Notes under the pieces: model-generated
Databases searched by the model: none
What the model saw: only the letters and a program-made list of their open reading frames with translations
Told to the model about the DNA's origin: nothing
Program-made: the position numbers and the translations under genes
Part shown: one piece after another, positions 23,680 to 36,288 of the stretch
Layout: each line of letters opens with the position of its first letter
Position numbering within the stretch: position 1 is the stretch's first letter
NCBI GenBank assembly: GCA_027924585.1
Contig: BSBM01000068.1
Span: 10,626,001-10,690,000, forward strand
Direction of reading: 5' to 3'
Source: Larix kaempferi
Taxonomy: Eukaryota; Streptophyta; Pinopsida; Pinales; Pinaceae
DNA: 64,000 bases

Positions 23680-24319
23680 CTTCCTCATCAACATCTCCAT
23701 CATCATCATCTTCAACAATATCTTCATCATCATTGTCATCTCCCCCTTCCTCATTAACATCTCCATCATCATCATCTTCATCTTCATCATCATCATCATC
23801 ATCATCTTCGTCACCATGACCATCATCATCAACATCATCATCAGCAGCATCACCATCATCATCAACATCTTCATCATCATTGTCATCTATAGGTTCCTCA
23901 TCAACATCTCCATCATCACCATATTCTTCTTCATCAGCATCATCATCGTTATGTTCATCACCCTCACAATCATCATCAACATCTTCATCATCATTACCAT
24001 CATCAGCATCAGCATCAGCATCAGCATCATCAACAACATCTTCATCATCATTGTCGTCTCCCCCTCCCTCATCAACATCTCCATCATCATCATCTTCAAC
24101 AATATCTTCATCATCATTGTCATCTCCCCCTTCCTCATCAACATCTCCATCCCCATCATCTTCATCATCATCATCATCATCACCATGACCATCATCATCA
24201 ACATCATCATCACCATGACCATCATCATCAACATCATCATCACCATCACCATCATCATCAACATCTTCATCATCATTGTCATCTCTAGGTTCGTCATCAA
24301 CATCTCCGTCATCATCATC

Positions 24320-24355
<36 letters not shown>

Positions 24356-24528
24356 TTCATTACCATAACCATCACCATCATAATCAACATCTTCATCATC
24401 ATCACCATCATCATCATCACCATCATCATCATCAACAACATCTTCATCATCATTTTCATCTCCCCCTTCCTCATCAACATCTCCATCATCATCATCATCA
24501 CCATCACCATCATCATCAACATCTTCAT
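23680..24528. repeat. Triplet array segment b
   Basis: Continuation of the copy-1 triplet array, with the same recurring phrases. It includes a run of AGCATC units at about 24004-24029. It ends with TTCAT (24524-24528), the target duplication of the next element. Confidence 0.9.
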
Positions 24529-25835
24529 TGTAATGTCCCCAGTTTGGCCCCATGGCATTTACATTATAAATGATGTAATATTTGTTATGAAATCATGGTG
24601 AGGAGCTCAAGGCCAAGGCCCCACCATCGATTTATTGATGCATATGCTTTGCGTGCTAGCCAGGCACATTGGAATTTCAACATCATGTAATATGCATTTT
24701 AATAAAAATACCCACAACTAGCTATGCAATGCAACAAAGAGATGGGGGCATGATTTTACAAGGAATTGGGAGGGAAAACATTCAAACCCTTGAGCCAATA
24801 GAGTCAAGCCAAGTGTCAATGAGGGAACCCATCAAACCCTCAACTACCCATGTTGACTTTTGTACCCAACCATTGATTTCTCCCAAGAGTTGGTTGGGGA
24901 AGTTATTGCCTTGGGAATGGGGAGGTATGGCTGTCCAAAATCGGGTATGGGCAAGCCACCCTTCATGGAAAAACGTGTTGGTCTTTTTGGGCAAGAATAG
25001 AGCCACGAAATGGCTGCCTAAGCCATTATTCACCATGGCCCTGCTCTCTCACGCAGCTCAAGCTGCCTGGGCGTTTTCCTCCCTCGTTTTTCTGTGACTC
25101 CATCCATCTTTTAGCTGGGAAGGGGCGTTTTTGTGTTGGTTACCCATGGGGAAAGAGAGCAGAACGTTTTGGGTCTTCCTGGGGGTCGTTTAGGCCATTG
25201 GAAGGGATCCTAACCAGTGGAGAGAAATCGGTTTTGCTCCCTGGGGTTGAAATCGAAATTCCACAATTCGTTTGGGTGAACCACGAGTTGGGAGAACCAA
25301 TGTGGACCCTGTTTTGTGAACACCTCTGTTGTAAATGTGTAACCCTGTCAATAATCGTTTTTGTTGTGAGAAAGAAGAGTATGATGGGCATGGGGGTTGG
25401 GTAATCCCTGGTTCTGGCTTGAGATTGGGAATGAGCATCCATTGTGTAAGTGCAGCCTGATAAACCCAGTTAGACTGGCTTGGCTAAAATAAAATGGTAA
25501 ATAGACTGTGTGTGAGCGTGAATGTCCCCTTTGTCCTCGTGAAAATCATGCCCAGCTCGGGGGTGGCCTTCGGACGGACTCAGTATAAGCTGTCGAAGAG
25601 CCTACGGTTGGGTGGAACGTTGCAGCGACATAGCTAGTTGCTTGGGACAATTGAAATGAAGATAAGTGTTTCTACCTATGTATTTACTTCTGCTGTATTG
25701 CTTAGATGTGTACATCTGCATGCCTGTCTTTCTATATATGTGGTTGTTTTTATTTAGTATGTACCGGGGCCAATTGCCCAGTTTTAGCATCACGATCCTC
25801 CCCATTGCACTGGTATGATGGGTGGGGACGTTACA
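24529..25835 (+). mobile_element. 5' LTR of the LARD-like element
   Basis: TGTAATGTCCCC...GGGGACGTTACA, 1,307 bp, termini TGTAA/TTACA. It contains one copy of the GATAAACCCAGT...ACTGG phrase (about 25456) that is amplified inside the element. ORFs within it (24669-25097 and its reverse) recur in the other LTR but have no domain. Confidence 0.93.
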
Positions 25836-25837
25836 TT

Positions 25838-25849
25838 TGGTATCAGAGC
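25838..25849 (+). other. Primer-binding site (initiator Met tRNA type)
   Basis: TGGTATCAGAGC begins two bases after the LTR. It is the standard plant LTR-retrotransposon complement to the 3' end of initiator Met tRNA and fixes the element's orientation as plus. Confidence 0.93.
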
Positions 25850-25919
25850 TGCGTTGCAGCATTGGGCCTCTATGGGCCAAATCTGATAGAGTTTTCTTAA
25901 GTCTGTTTTGGAAAAAAAA

Positions 25920-26621
25920 TTGTTTTAAGACTGTTTCTGGAATTTTTGGTTTAAGACTGTTTCGGAAGGAATTCCCGAATGCCTTCCGAAACAGCGGAAG
26001 CATTCGGCGAATCGTTCCGAAATTTCGGAAGCGTTCCGAGAATTTTTCCGAAAATTTGCGAAGGGAAGTTTTTCGGAAGGAATTCTCTTCCGAAATTGCG
26101 GAAGGAATTCTCTTCCGAAATTGCGGAAGCAATTCTCTTCCGAAATTGCGGAAGGATTCCGCGAACCGCTCCGAAACAGCGGAAGAATTCAGTGAACCGC
26201 TCCGAAACAGCGGAGAAAAATTCGTTTTTGTGAAAAAAATTTCTAAGTGTCGGCGTCGAACGGAAACTTTTTCGGAAGGAATTCTCTTCCGAAATTGCGG
26301 AAGGAATTCTCTTCCGAAATTTCGGAAGGATTCCGCGAATCGTTCCGCAATGCGGAAGAGTTCGGCGAGTCGTTCCGAAACGGCGGAAGACTTCGCCGAA
26401 TCGTTCCGCAACGGCGGAAGACTTCGCCGAATCGTTCCGCAACGGCGGAAGACTTCGCTGAATCGTTCCGGAACGGCGGAAGCCTTCGCCGAATGGCTCC
26501 GCAGTTGCGGGAGAATTCAGCGAATCGCTCCGCCATTGCGGAAGCGTTCGCTGAACTGCTTCGCATTGCGGAAGCATTCGGTGAACCGCCCCAGTTGCGG
26601 GAGCGTTCGCTGAACCGGCCC
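25920..26621 (+). repeat. GC-rich hairpin-forming array in the element leader
   Basis: Short units pair TTCCGAA or TTCCGC with TTCGGAA or GCGGAA. At 26381-26480 the period is 31 bp (units at 26381, 26412, 26443, 26474). At 26075-26150 the GGAATTCTCTTCCGAAATTG variant repeats at about 27 bp. The array is open in several frames on both strands because the units lack stops. The resulting Arg/Phe/Ser-rich ORFs (25822-26613 + and reverses) are not convincing proteins. RNA from this region could fold into serial hairpins. Confidence 0.8.
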
Positions 26622-26622
26622 G

Positions 26623-26660
<38 letters not shown>
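26622..26660 (+). repeat. Poly-A run of about 38
   Basis: An uninterrupted A homopolymer directly follows the hairpin array inside the LARD-like element. Confidence 0.9.
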
Positions 26661-26663
<3 letters not shown>

Positions 26664-29600
26664 AGTGAATAGGCCATTTTTGGATAGGGGGAGCACCGGG
26701 GCTCGGAATGGGATGATTTCTGTGGGGCTCGGAGGCCATTGACGGGGGCCATGAAAGAACTAGTGAAGACCCCGAGCCCATTAGACTCCAATTTGACAGA
26801 AAAAGGGGAATAGTGACTTTTGAAGGATAGAGTCCCGAGGCTTGACAGAAGGTCGGATTTAGATGAAATTGATCAGGCGCGGTCATGAAGCAGGCACAAT
26901 GTTAAGTTCCGAATCTTGGAACCAAACTCCAAAGGATGTGGAGTCGGGGTGAGCAAGAAGGCCAAAAAGCACTGTTCCGGGCCACTTTTTCGGGATTTTG
27001 AAAAGCTTGTGGGCAGTAAAAGTGACCCTAGATGTGGGAATCAGAAATTTTACTGAACTAGACATTTCATATTCTCATTAAGACGGACAGCTTCCGTTAG
27101 ACGAAGATTTTCCAGAAATGCACCGTTTGGGAGATGGCCGTTTTTGGCCCAAAATTTGGAATTTTGGGAAAATGTGAAAAGTGAGAAGTAGTGAAATCCA
27201 GAAATTCATAGAAGATGAATGGTGCATCGGAATTAAGATCCGTGAATTGCTGAGTGTTCCTTGTTATATGGAATAACTCCGCCCGATAGAAAAGTTTTTG
27301 TGATTCCTCATAGATTTTCTTCCACAAGTGGCTAAAGTTGGCATTCTGGGCCAAAATGCAACTATGAAAAATGTGCAAAATTGTAGTGAAAGTTGTCATT
27401 TTTGAAGGAATGCAGTTTCCACACCTGATGTCGGAATAAAGCATGAAAATAGGCATTGGAAAGCTTGTCCAGCAGGGAACGATGATACATGACCAGAGTT
27501 TGAATGAGGTCTACAGATATCATAATTATTTAGTGCAGAAGAGTGCCAGCGGCTGTTTTTGACAAAGAAATTATGTTGTCAATATGGGCAATTTCTACAA
27601 TTGTAGGATATGGAAGAGAAATTCCATGATACGAGGAGGGATCGAAAAGGGAAGAATTCCATAAACCCCTGTTTGTTATCATACTTACAATTATGAAATT
27701 GTCATATGGCATAAAAATGTTAAAAATGTAAAGGATTACATAGATGTATATGCACTAGATGACATCTTAACAAACATTGCATAGTGCATATGGAAATGCT
27801 TGTGCATGAATGAGATATTGCATATTGAAGTATGTATATGCAATGAACCTCTAATAAAGAATATTGTGGTTGATAATCACTATTGATGTTGGTATTGGTT
27901 GTAGGACCAAAGATAACAAAGAGCATGGCCAAACATGTTGGGGATGTTGCTGCATGAAGCCAGCAACCTTATGCAGAAAGAATGGTGCAACAAACCTATG
28001 ATCATAAAGTTGGAAAAAGGACTGAACGGCCTTGGTAAGAGGCCAATTGATCAGGTAACATCAAGCGATGTTAATAGTAACCATGCAGGTAATGATTAGT
28101 GGTGCCAATTGCATGAACGTTGAAAGAGGAATTGGTAAGATCTCTTCCACTATGTTTGAGCTATGTTGATTTAGTTGCATATGATATTGAATACCGATTG
28201 GGATTGTTAACCTACCAAGCTTGGTGGGGTGTGGGTAAGTGAAGGAAATGATCCTTACACCATATGACTGTATAGAAATCTCAATGCATTCACATGAATT
28301 TATATCATGCCATGTGAATGTTGGTCATGTGCTTATTAACCAAAGCAAGTGAGGACTGGTGGTCCTGATTATGATAATGCAAGTTATATGAGGTAGTCAT
28401 GTTTCGATCATAATATGCTTAAATGCATAGTACTCATGAAACAATGCAAGGTAGCATTGAGTAAATGAGCATTAAGAGATGTTATAAATCTTGTGATGCA
28501 TTGTATGAATGCATAGGGATGATGCATATGTTATTGCAAAAGAAATAATGAATGAAATGATGAATTGATGATAATTCTAGGATCATTTCATGGACTGTTA
28601 TGAGTGCAGAATAGTAAATGCATGAAGAGCCCAATCATGATAATTGATGAATTGATGAATTGTGATAATGATGCATATATAGAAGTGTATATAGTTTGTT
28701 GCATTTCAAATGTTAACAGCTGAAGGTGTTTTGAATTATTGAGTGTTATAATTCTGAGATCACTTCAGTGACTGTTGTGGCAATGAAATGATAAAATGCA
28801 TAGATACTTACAACGTGTTTGGCTGACTGAGGTTTCAGTTTTCAGGTAGAAAAGTCTTGCGTATGGCAATGAGGATAAGCCCATAGTAAAGACCGAGTTC
28901 TACCATGTGCAGAAGCCAAAGAATTGTGTCAGGAAGACATGCTGTAGGTGGATGTTCATGTATGGTAACAAGGGTGAAACCATAATGGGCAGTGTGATAC
29001 CACTTACAAGGGCCAAACAATATGAGGAGAGACTCATTGCTAAGCAAATCAATTTCTGCAGGAGACAGAATTGTAAATTCATATTGAATTTAATTGTTAA
29101 TGTTATGGAGTGGTTATGAAACAATCATATTTGAAGCTTATTGCTAAATGTTGTTGACTGTTTGGCTATTTGATAAAGTGTGCCAGGAGGACACCTTGCA
29201 GGAAGACCATGTGTGATGGCCTGTAGAAGCCAAACTAGATGGGAAGGATCCCATGCTTTGGAAATGGGTTTCGGGTGAAACGCCATTGATAATGCCTTAG
29301 CCAAACCGCATGACGGTAAACCATGAAAGTGAGATGGTAAAGCTATGCCCAGAAGGCATGTGAGACAAATCTGCAAAATGAATGAGTATTCCGTGACCCT
29401 AGACTAGAACATGCATGTCTAAATTATTAGGGTCAATACGCAGAGCATGCTCTATTTTATTTATATCATTGCAGATTGCTTGAGTATGATTAGGGCCTAC
29501 ATGGCGCACATCGGAAAGGGGGTGCACACCTTTTCTGGTGTTGGGTCATGATAGGGTTTTCAATATTGACTACACCCTAAGGGAATGGACGCACTCCTGG

Positions 29601-29985
29601 TGTTTCAATACTTGATAGTGAATGATATGAAATATGATTACAATTTTTGGGCAGCAATACTGATGAGCCTGCTTATCCTTCTTGTGCTAACAGCTTACAC
29701 AGATGCAACTTGGTGTTGCACGAAAGAGGCAAAGTGAAGAAAGGGTGCTCAAGAGGACTGTATGGGTAGTGGTAACCTTTCTACGCTCACACTAAAGGAC
29801 ACTAGAAGGGATGGATAGGCCCAGGGAGCTGTGTTGCGGAAAAGGGGTATCATCCTTGTGTAGTGTGAGTGGGTATTGTGGGGCCATGCTAGCCTGCAGT
29901 CAAGAGAGTCACCTATTGAGTTCCTGGAGGGAACCACTGGTTGCACAAGAGAAGGAGCCACGTAATCATATTATGGTTGTTGTAT
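26661..29985 (+). other. Noncoding interior of the LARD-like element
   Basis: More than 3 kb with no ORF above about 120 codons and no retroelement motif on either strand. It is AT-rich with many ATGCAT and GATGATG words near 28400-28680. The 70-codon ORF at 28907-29119 (KPKNCVRKTCCRWMF at its start) has no recognisable domain. Confidence 0.6.
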
Positions 29986-30880
29986 GCCTGATAAACCCAG
30001 TCGGCGTACTGGCTTGGCATTAGTTATTGGGAGTTGTGACGAAAGGTTGCTGGATGCCTGATAAACCCATTCGGTGTACTGGCTTGGCATTGGTTACTTG
30101 CATGATGTGGAGGTATTAGTGAAGGATGTTATTTCCTGACAAACCCAGTCGGAGAACTGGCTTGGAAATGGTTATGGTATGCTTGATAAACCCAGTCGGC
30201 GTACTGGCTTAGCATACTGGTTTTGAAATGCTTGATAAACCCAGTCGGCGTACTGGCTTAGCATACTGGTTTTGAAATGCTTGATAAACCCAGTCGGCGT
30301 ACTGGCTTAGCATACCGGTTTTGAAATGCTTGACAAACCCAGTCGGCGTACTGGCTTAGCATACTGATTTTTGGAATGCCTGATAAACCCAGTCGGCGCA
30401 CTGGCTTGGCATTGCCTATTCGGATGATGTTGTGGAGCAGCAGGTGTGTTGGCCAAGCATCCAACCCATTGGTGATCCAAGGCTTGTAAAGCAGAGAAGG
30501 AAACCTGTGGAGTAGCGAGGAAACGCCAAATACAGATAAGTATTCATTTTCATTTAATTCTTGCTGGAATAATGAAGATTTCAGGAACGAATCTTGTTGC
30601 AACCAAACTAATACATTGTTGTTTCTTTGTTGGAAACCTTGGCCATTACAGGAAACAAGGACCCTGAAAGAGCTATACGTGCTTGATAAAGCCAGAGAGT
30701 AACTGGTTGGAGCCATAAATTCTTGGTAGAGCCAGAGAGTAACTGGTTGGACGCTATGAAATTCTTGGAAAATTCAAAGAATAGTTGGTGGAAACATTAA
30801 CCACTCGATGTTGTGGAGCAGCCGGCGTGCTGGCCAAACATTCCCTTAAACAATTGATAAAAACCAGTCGGCGTACTGGC
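29986..30880 (+). repeat. About 50-bp minisatellite with CCAGT...ACTGG inverted repeat
   Basis: The phrase TGATAAACCCAGTCGGCG followed by TACTGGCTTGGCAT recurs near 29990, 30058, 30136, 30184, 30233, 30282, 30331, 30381 and, degenerate, 30680-30870. In the central block the step is 49-50 bp. Each unit can fold CCAGT against ACTGG. One copy of the phrase sits in each LTR (about 25456 and 32998). Confidence 0.85.
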
Positions 30881-32057
30881 ATGGCATTGCCTATTTGAAT
30901 GGTTGTGGAGTAGCCTACGTGCTGGCCCAACATTCATTGTTGTATCCACGGGAAATCCAATGCTTGGAAAGCGAAGAAGGATCCTGTGAAGTAAAGTGAA
31001 GACATCCAATAAAGATAAGTATTTGGTTATCTTGCAACTCTTGCTTATGAATATACATGTGTATATGATTGATTATGATTTCTTAAACTCTCATTTGGAG
31101 ATAAACTCTATGGAAATACACTAAACATGTGTATTAACCCAATGTTTGAGTGTAGGTATTGCTGGAAGCAAAGACTATGAAAGCATCCGGAGGATGCATG
31201 TGGACATATGACTGTCCTAAAAAGAGCTCAATATGAGCAGTAATGGAAGATGGTGCTAGTGGAACTGTGTGGGTCCTAGCAGCCAAAGGTTCTGTAAGCA
31301 ACAATGGGGAAGGGTTCCCTAGTTGAAATCTACTCGACAGACCTTAGACACTAAAGTGTCATAGCCAAGAAAGGGCAAGTCAAGCATTCACATTGAAGTG
31401 AAAGAGACCAAGGAGCATAGAACCACCAATGATGGTGTGGCTCCGGATTGGAACAAGACTAAGAGGGGGAAAACTCTTACTCTTCTCTTTCTTTGACTGA
31501 TGCATCTTAGAAACAAAGGATTGTTGAGTGCATGTCATAAATGAAACCAAATTGTGTTTCGTTGCTTGAAATGAATTGAGAATGCTGAAATAGTTATTTT
31601 CTTATGAAAGGATGAACGTGAGTGAGTTCATGTGTGTGTGGGAAAGCATGAAATGTGTGGAAGTCTCATGGGTAAAGCATGGACGTTCTAAGTCAATTAG
31701 GAAAATAATTGACTAATTTTATTATTGTGTTATGCTTGTCCTAACAGGAATTGCCATGATAAGTCTCACAGATAGTTGCTGGGACAACAAGAAAGATGGC
31801 ATCCATGAAATTCCAGACTTGTAGATCAGCTGGAACGTAAACAAATGGAAGGGATTGCTCTGGAGCAATGCCCACTTGTGGAGATGGAAGACCAAAGCTA
31901 GCTGGAGCAGCTGGTGGAAGCCAAAGGACTTGATCGTGAAAGGTCAAGGAGAGGGGACGAATTGCAGGACAGACCTGCCACCGTCTGTGAACTATGAATC
32001 ATGTATAAAGAGGGTATATAGTCCGAAGTGTTGAAACACCGAGGACGGTGTTATTCC
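30881..32057 (+). other. Noncoding 3' interior of the LARD-like element
   Basis: No ORF of note and no retroelement motif. It runs into the polypurine tract. Confidence 0.5.
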
Positions 32058-32070
32058 AAGGGGAGGGGAA
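32058..32070 (+). other. Polypurine tract of the LARD-like element
   Basis: AAGGGGAGGGGAA immediately precedes the TGTAATG start of the 3' LTR. This is the expected site of plus-strand priming. Confidence 0.9.
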
Positions 32071-33377
32071 TGTAATGTCCCCAGTTTGGCCCCATGGCAT
32101 TTACATTATAAATGATGTAATATTTGTTATGAAATCATGGTGAGGAGCTCAAGGCCAAGGCCCCACCATCGATTTATTGATGCATATGCTTTGCGTGCTA
32201 GCCAGGCACATTGGAATTTCAACATCATGTAATATGCATTTTAATAAAAATACCCACAACTAGCTATGCAATGCAACAAAGAGATGGGGGCATGATTTTA
32301 CAAGGAATTGGGAGGGAAAACATTCAAACCCTTGAGCCAATAGAGTCAAGCCAAGTGTCAATGAGGGAACCCATCAAACCCTCAACTACCCATGTTGACT
32401 TTTGTACCCAACCATTGATTTCTCCCAAGAGTTGGTTGGGGAAGTTATTGCCTTGGGAATGGGGAGGTATGGCTGTCCAAAATCGGGTATGGGCAAGCCA
32501 CCCTTCATGGAAAAACGTGTTGGTCTTTTTGGGCAAGAATAGAGCCACGAAATGGCTTCCTAAGCCATTATTCACCATGGCCCTGCTCTCTCACGCAGCT
32601 CAAGCTGCCTGGGCGTTTTCCTCCCTCGTTTTTCTGTGTCTCCATCCATCTTTTAGCTGGGAAGGGGCGTTTTTGTGTTGGTTACCCATGGGGAAAGAGA
32701 GCAGAACGTTTTGGGTCTTCCTTGGGGTCGTTTAGGCCATTGGAAGGGATCCTAACCAGTGGAGAGAAATCGGTTTTGCTCCCTGGGGTTGAAATCGAAA
32801 TTCCACAATTCGTTTGGGTGAACCACGAGTTGGGAGAACCAATGTGGACCCTGTTTTGTGAACACCTCTGTTGTAAATGTGTAACCCTGTCAATAATCGT
32901 TTTTGTTGTGAGAAAGAAGAGTATGATGGGCATGGGGGTTGGGTAATCCCTGGTTCTGGCTTGAGATTGGGAATGAGCATCCATTGTGTAAGTGCAGCCT
33001 GATAAACCCAGTTAGACTGGCTTGGCTAAAATAAAATGGTAAATAGACAGTGTGTGAGCGTGAATGTCCCCTTTGTCCTCGTGAAAATCATGCCCAGCTC
33101 GGGGGTGGCCTTCGGACGGACTCAGTATAAGCTGTCGAAGAGCCTACGGTTGGGTGGAACGTTGCAGCGACATAGCTAGTTGCTTGGGACAATTGAAATG
33201 AAGATAAGTGTTTCTACCTATGTATTTACTTCTGCTGTATTGCTTAGATGTGTACATCTGCATGCCTGTCTTTCTATATATGTGGTTGTTTTTATTTAGT
33301 ATGTACCGGGGCCAATTGCCCAGTTTTAGCATCACGATCCTCCCCATTACACTGGTATGATGGGTGGGGAAGTTACA
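32071..33377 (+). mobile_element. 3' LTR of the LARD-like element
   Basis: Same length (1,307 bp) as the 5' LTR. Differences seen by eye fall at about 32555, 32639, 32722, 33047, 33350 and 33371. It ends AAGTTACA, directly followed by the TTCAT duplication and the resumed triplet array. Confidence 0.93.
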
Positions 33378-33542
33378 TTCATCATCACCATCATCATCAT
33401 CATCAACAACATCTTCATCAGCATTGTCATCTCTAGGTTCCTCATCAACATCTCCATCAGCATCATCTTCATCATCTTCATCATCATCATCATCATCATC
33501 ATCATCTTCATCACCCTCACCATCCTCATCAACATCTTCATC

Positions 33543-33573
<31 letters not shown>

Positions 33574-34042
33574 ACATCTTTATCATCATTGTCATCTCCC
33601 CCTTCATCATCAACATCTCCATCATCATCATCATCACCATCACCATCATCATCAACATCTCCAACATCATCACCATCATCACCATCATCAACATCTTCTC
33701 GTCATTGTCATCTCTAGGTTCCTCATCAACATCTCCATCATCATCATCTTCTTCTTCATCAGCATCATCATCATCATCTTCATCACCCTCACCATCCTCA
33801 TCAACATCATCATCATCATCACCATCATCATCAACATATTCATCATCATTGTCATCTCCCCCTTCCTCATCAACATCTCCATCATCATCACCATCACCAT
33901 CACCATTATCATCAACATCTCGAGCATCATCACCATCATCATCATCATCATCTTCATCACCCTCACCATCCTCATCAACATCATCATCATCATCATCATC
34001 TTCATCACCCTCACCATCCTCATCAACATCATCATCATCATC

Positions 34043-34074
<32 letters not shown>

Positions 34075-34143
34075 CATCATCAACATCTTCATCATCATCA
34101 ACATCTTCATCATCATTGTCATCTCCCACTTCCTCATCAACAT

Positions 34144-34175
<32 letters not shown>

Positions 34176-34225
34176 CCATGGTCATCTCCATCATCATCAT
34201 CATCTTCATCATCATCATCATCATC
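33378..34225. repeat. Triplet array segment c
   Basis: Copy-1 triplet array between the LARD-like element and the copia insertion, with the same GTCATCTCTAGG/GTCATCTCCCCC higher-order phrases. It ends TCATC, the copia target duplication. Confidence 0.9.
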
Positions 34226-34805
34226 TGTTAAATTTTGAGCATTAATTCACAATACTCTAGGATCTTTACTGAGAGAATAACATGTAAAGTATATCAATGC
34301 ATATCAATCATAACAAGCATGTCAATCATCACAAGAAGCAAAAGCATGATAGACAATAGACATAGAGTTTCCATGAGAAAACCCTAAGGTGAAAAACCCC
34401 ACAACTTCCTCAGAGATAAATAGAGCGATAGCTCAACCAAAGTACAAGAGATAGACTCCTCTTAGCCACTGATCCTCCTCCTCACATGTGCGCCACTTTC
34501 CAAGTGAAGGAAGTGTGAGTTCTGAAGTAATCCAAATAGAGATCTCCCAATCTCTATTTATACTAGTCTTGTTTTCCCAATAACCTTATGGGTCTGACTT
34601 CTCTAGCTAGGTACAATAACTTCATATTACATTATATCGGGCCGGCCTCTTACAAGGTGGTCTAATAACCCATCGGCAAGTTAACACACTTGCGACACTT
34701 GTCAATACAAATGATGACACTTCTGTATAGAGGAATAATACATCTCTATAGGGCTACAATAAATATATAGATGAAATACATTCCGAAGTTACATATACAT
34801 CAACA
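34226..34805 (-). mobile_element. 3' LTR of family-A copia
   Basis: 580 bp, TGTT...AACA on the element strand. Its outer edge is purine-rich (AAGAGGGAG on the minus strand), the polypurine tract. It matches 1627-2219 and 40887-41457 in reverse or direct orientation. Confidence 0.9.
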
Positions 34806-36288
34806 CTCCCTCTTAACTAGGAAGGTATTTCTCGACATAGATCATCTAGCACAAGTCTTCTTCTCTAGATCATTGTCATCGATGCATTGTCCTCGAATCA
34901 TCGTCAAAGCTACTGCTATCTCAATCAATCTCTAAATCTACTCATCATAGGAAGTTCTATAGAGCCAACCCTTTTTCATGCTGGATGTAGGCCCACCACC
35001 TACAGGTCTTCATCATCAATGGCCATACTGTGGATCCCAGGACTGATTACGTGCGTCAACAAAACCTAGCGCAAACTATAGGTTCTTTTACATGTTGACC
35101 TTCACAAAAGCTACTTAGAGCATCCCAGGATGTTGCGAGCACATTTCTCTACCTGTTTGGATCTCAATAGAGCATCCTAGGTTGTTACGAGCACACCGCT
35201 CTACCTGTCCGGATTTTAAAGGATCCTTTCTATGTGAACTTTCGCAAAACCTACTTAGAGCGTCCCAGGATGTTACGAGCACACCGCTCTACCTGTCTGG
35301 ATCTCGATAGAGCATCCCAGGATTTATGAGCACACCACTCTACCTATCTAGATTTTAAAGGATCTTTTCTATGTGAAATTGTAGCAAAACCTACTCAAAG
35401 CATCCCATGATGTTATGAGCACACCGCTCTACCTGTCTGGATCTCGATAGAGCATCCCAGGATGTTATGAGCACACTGCTCTACCTATCCAGATTTTAAA
35501 GGGTCTTTTCTATGCTACCTGTAGAAAAACCTACTCAGAGAATCCCAGGATGTTATGAGCACACCTCTCTACCTATCTGGATCTCGATAGAGCAACCCAA
35601 GATGTTATGAGCACACCGCTCTACCGGTCTAGTTTTTAAAGGGTCTTTTCTATGCTACCTGCACAACCTGTCCACGGCCATAGAGTATCAAACCGATGCT
35701 CACCATACATCATCCTGATGTACATCATCATATGATCAACCTGATCATCATCATACCATCAACCTGATGCGTATCATCTGGAGCAACATCCTGAAGCTCG
35801 TCATATGTGATCATCTTGATCAAACAATATATCCATCTGATGCATACAAAGTATCTACCTGATACATATCATCATACATGATCTACCTGATCATACAAAT
35901 GCATCCATCTGATATACATAATGCATCCACTTGATACATACATAAGTACATGATCTACTTGATCATACAAGTATCCACCTGATACATATACAAATACATG
36001 ATCTACCTAATCATACGAGTATCCATCTGATACATATACAAATACATGATCTACCTGATCATATCCAGCATCCAACATGATGCGTACATACATACATATA
36101 AATGATCCAACTGATCATATCCAGCATCCAACACAATGCATACATACATGCATATAAATGATCCAACTGATCATATAGAGCAAAAACTAGAACATCATCC
36201 TAATGCTCATCATCCAGCACTTATATCCATAGCCATGTGAAGGATCCTCCTTCCACCATGCTTGGAATGGCTTCAACAAATGTGTCCA
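34806..36288 (-). repeat. Repeat-rich 3' noncoding region of family-A copia
   Basis: Contains a tandem block at 35100-35660 built on GAGCATCCCAGGATGTTATG and GAGCACACCGCTCTACC, with single and double units of about 50-120 bp. A second block at 35800-36180 is built on TGATCATATCCAGCATCCAAC and related words. The order and sequence mirror 107-1626, so the long repetitive tail is a stable feature of the family. Confidence 0.8.

Larger units (their letters stand above)
24529..33377 (+). mobile_element. 8.85-kb LTR retroelement without recognisable genes (LARD-like)
   Basis: Two 1,307-bp LTRs (24529-25835 and 32071-33377) bound a 6.2-kb interior. TTCAT lies on both sides (24524-24528, 33378-33382), inside the triplet array. 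A perfect TGGTATCAGAGC primer site follows the left LTR and a polypurine tract precedes the right one. The interior has no gag, protease, RT, RNase H or integrase by motif. It carries a GC-rich hairpin array, a poly-A run, and an approximately 50-bp repeat also present in the LTR. This matches the definition of a large non-autonomous retrotransposon derivative that depends on proteins from another element. I counted only about six differences between the LTRs, so the insertion is young compared with its surroundings. Confidence 0.9.

Noticed and set aside
23621-24553. Long acidic Asp/Glu-rich minus-strand ORFs in the triplet arrays (also 21964-22371, 33347-34129, 41274-42071)
   Set aside because: A (GAT)n reading frame has no stop codon, so long open frames follow from composition. 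Frames drift in and out of poly-Met and poly-Asp, and no start or domain is conserved.
24669-25097. 142-codon ORF in the LARD-like LTR (and 174-codon version at 32211-32735)
   Set aside because: The ORF lies wholly inside the LTR, has no domain, and differs in length between the two LTRs because of a single base. Its presence twice only reflects LTR duplication.
25602-26613. Overlapping Arg/Phe/Ser-rich ORFs on both strands of the hairpin array
   Set aside because: Palindromic short repeats stay open in several frames on both strands at once. No domain, and the frames end where the repeat ends.
29986-30420. tRNA-like or snoRNA cluster suggested by repeated hairpins
   Set aside because: The hairpin stem is only five base pairs. 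No cloverleaf, A/B box pair or box C/D motif was found.
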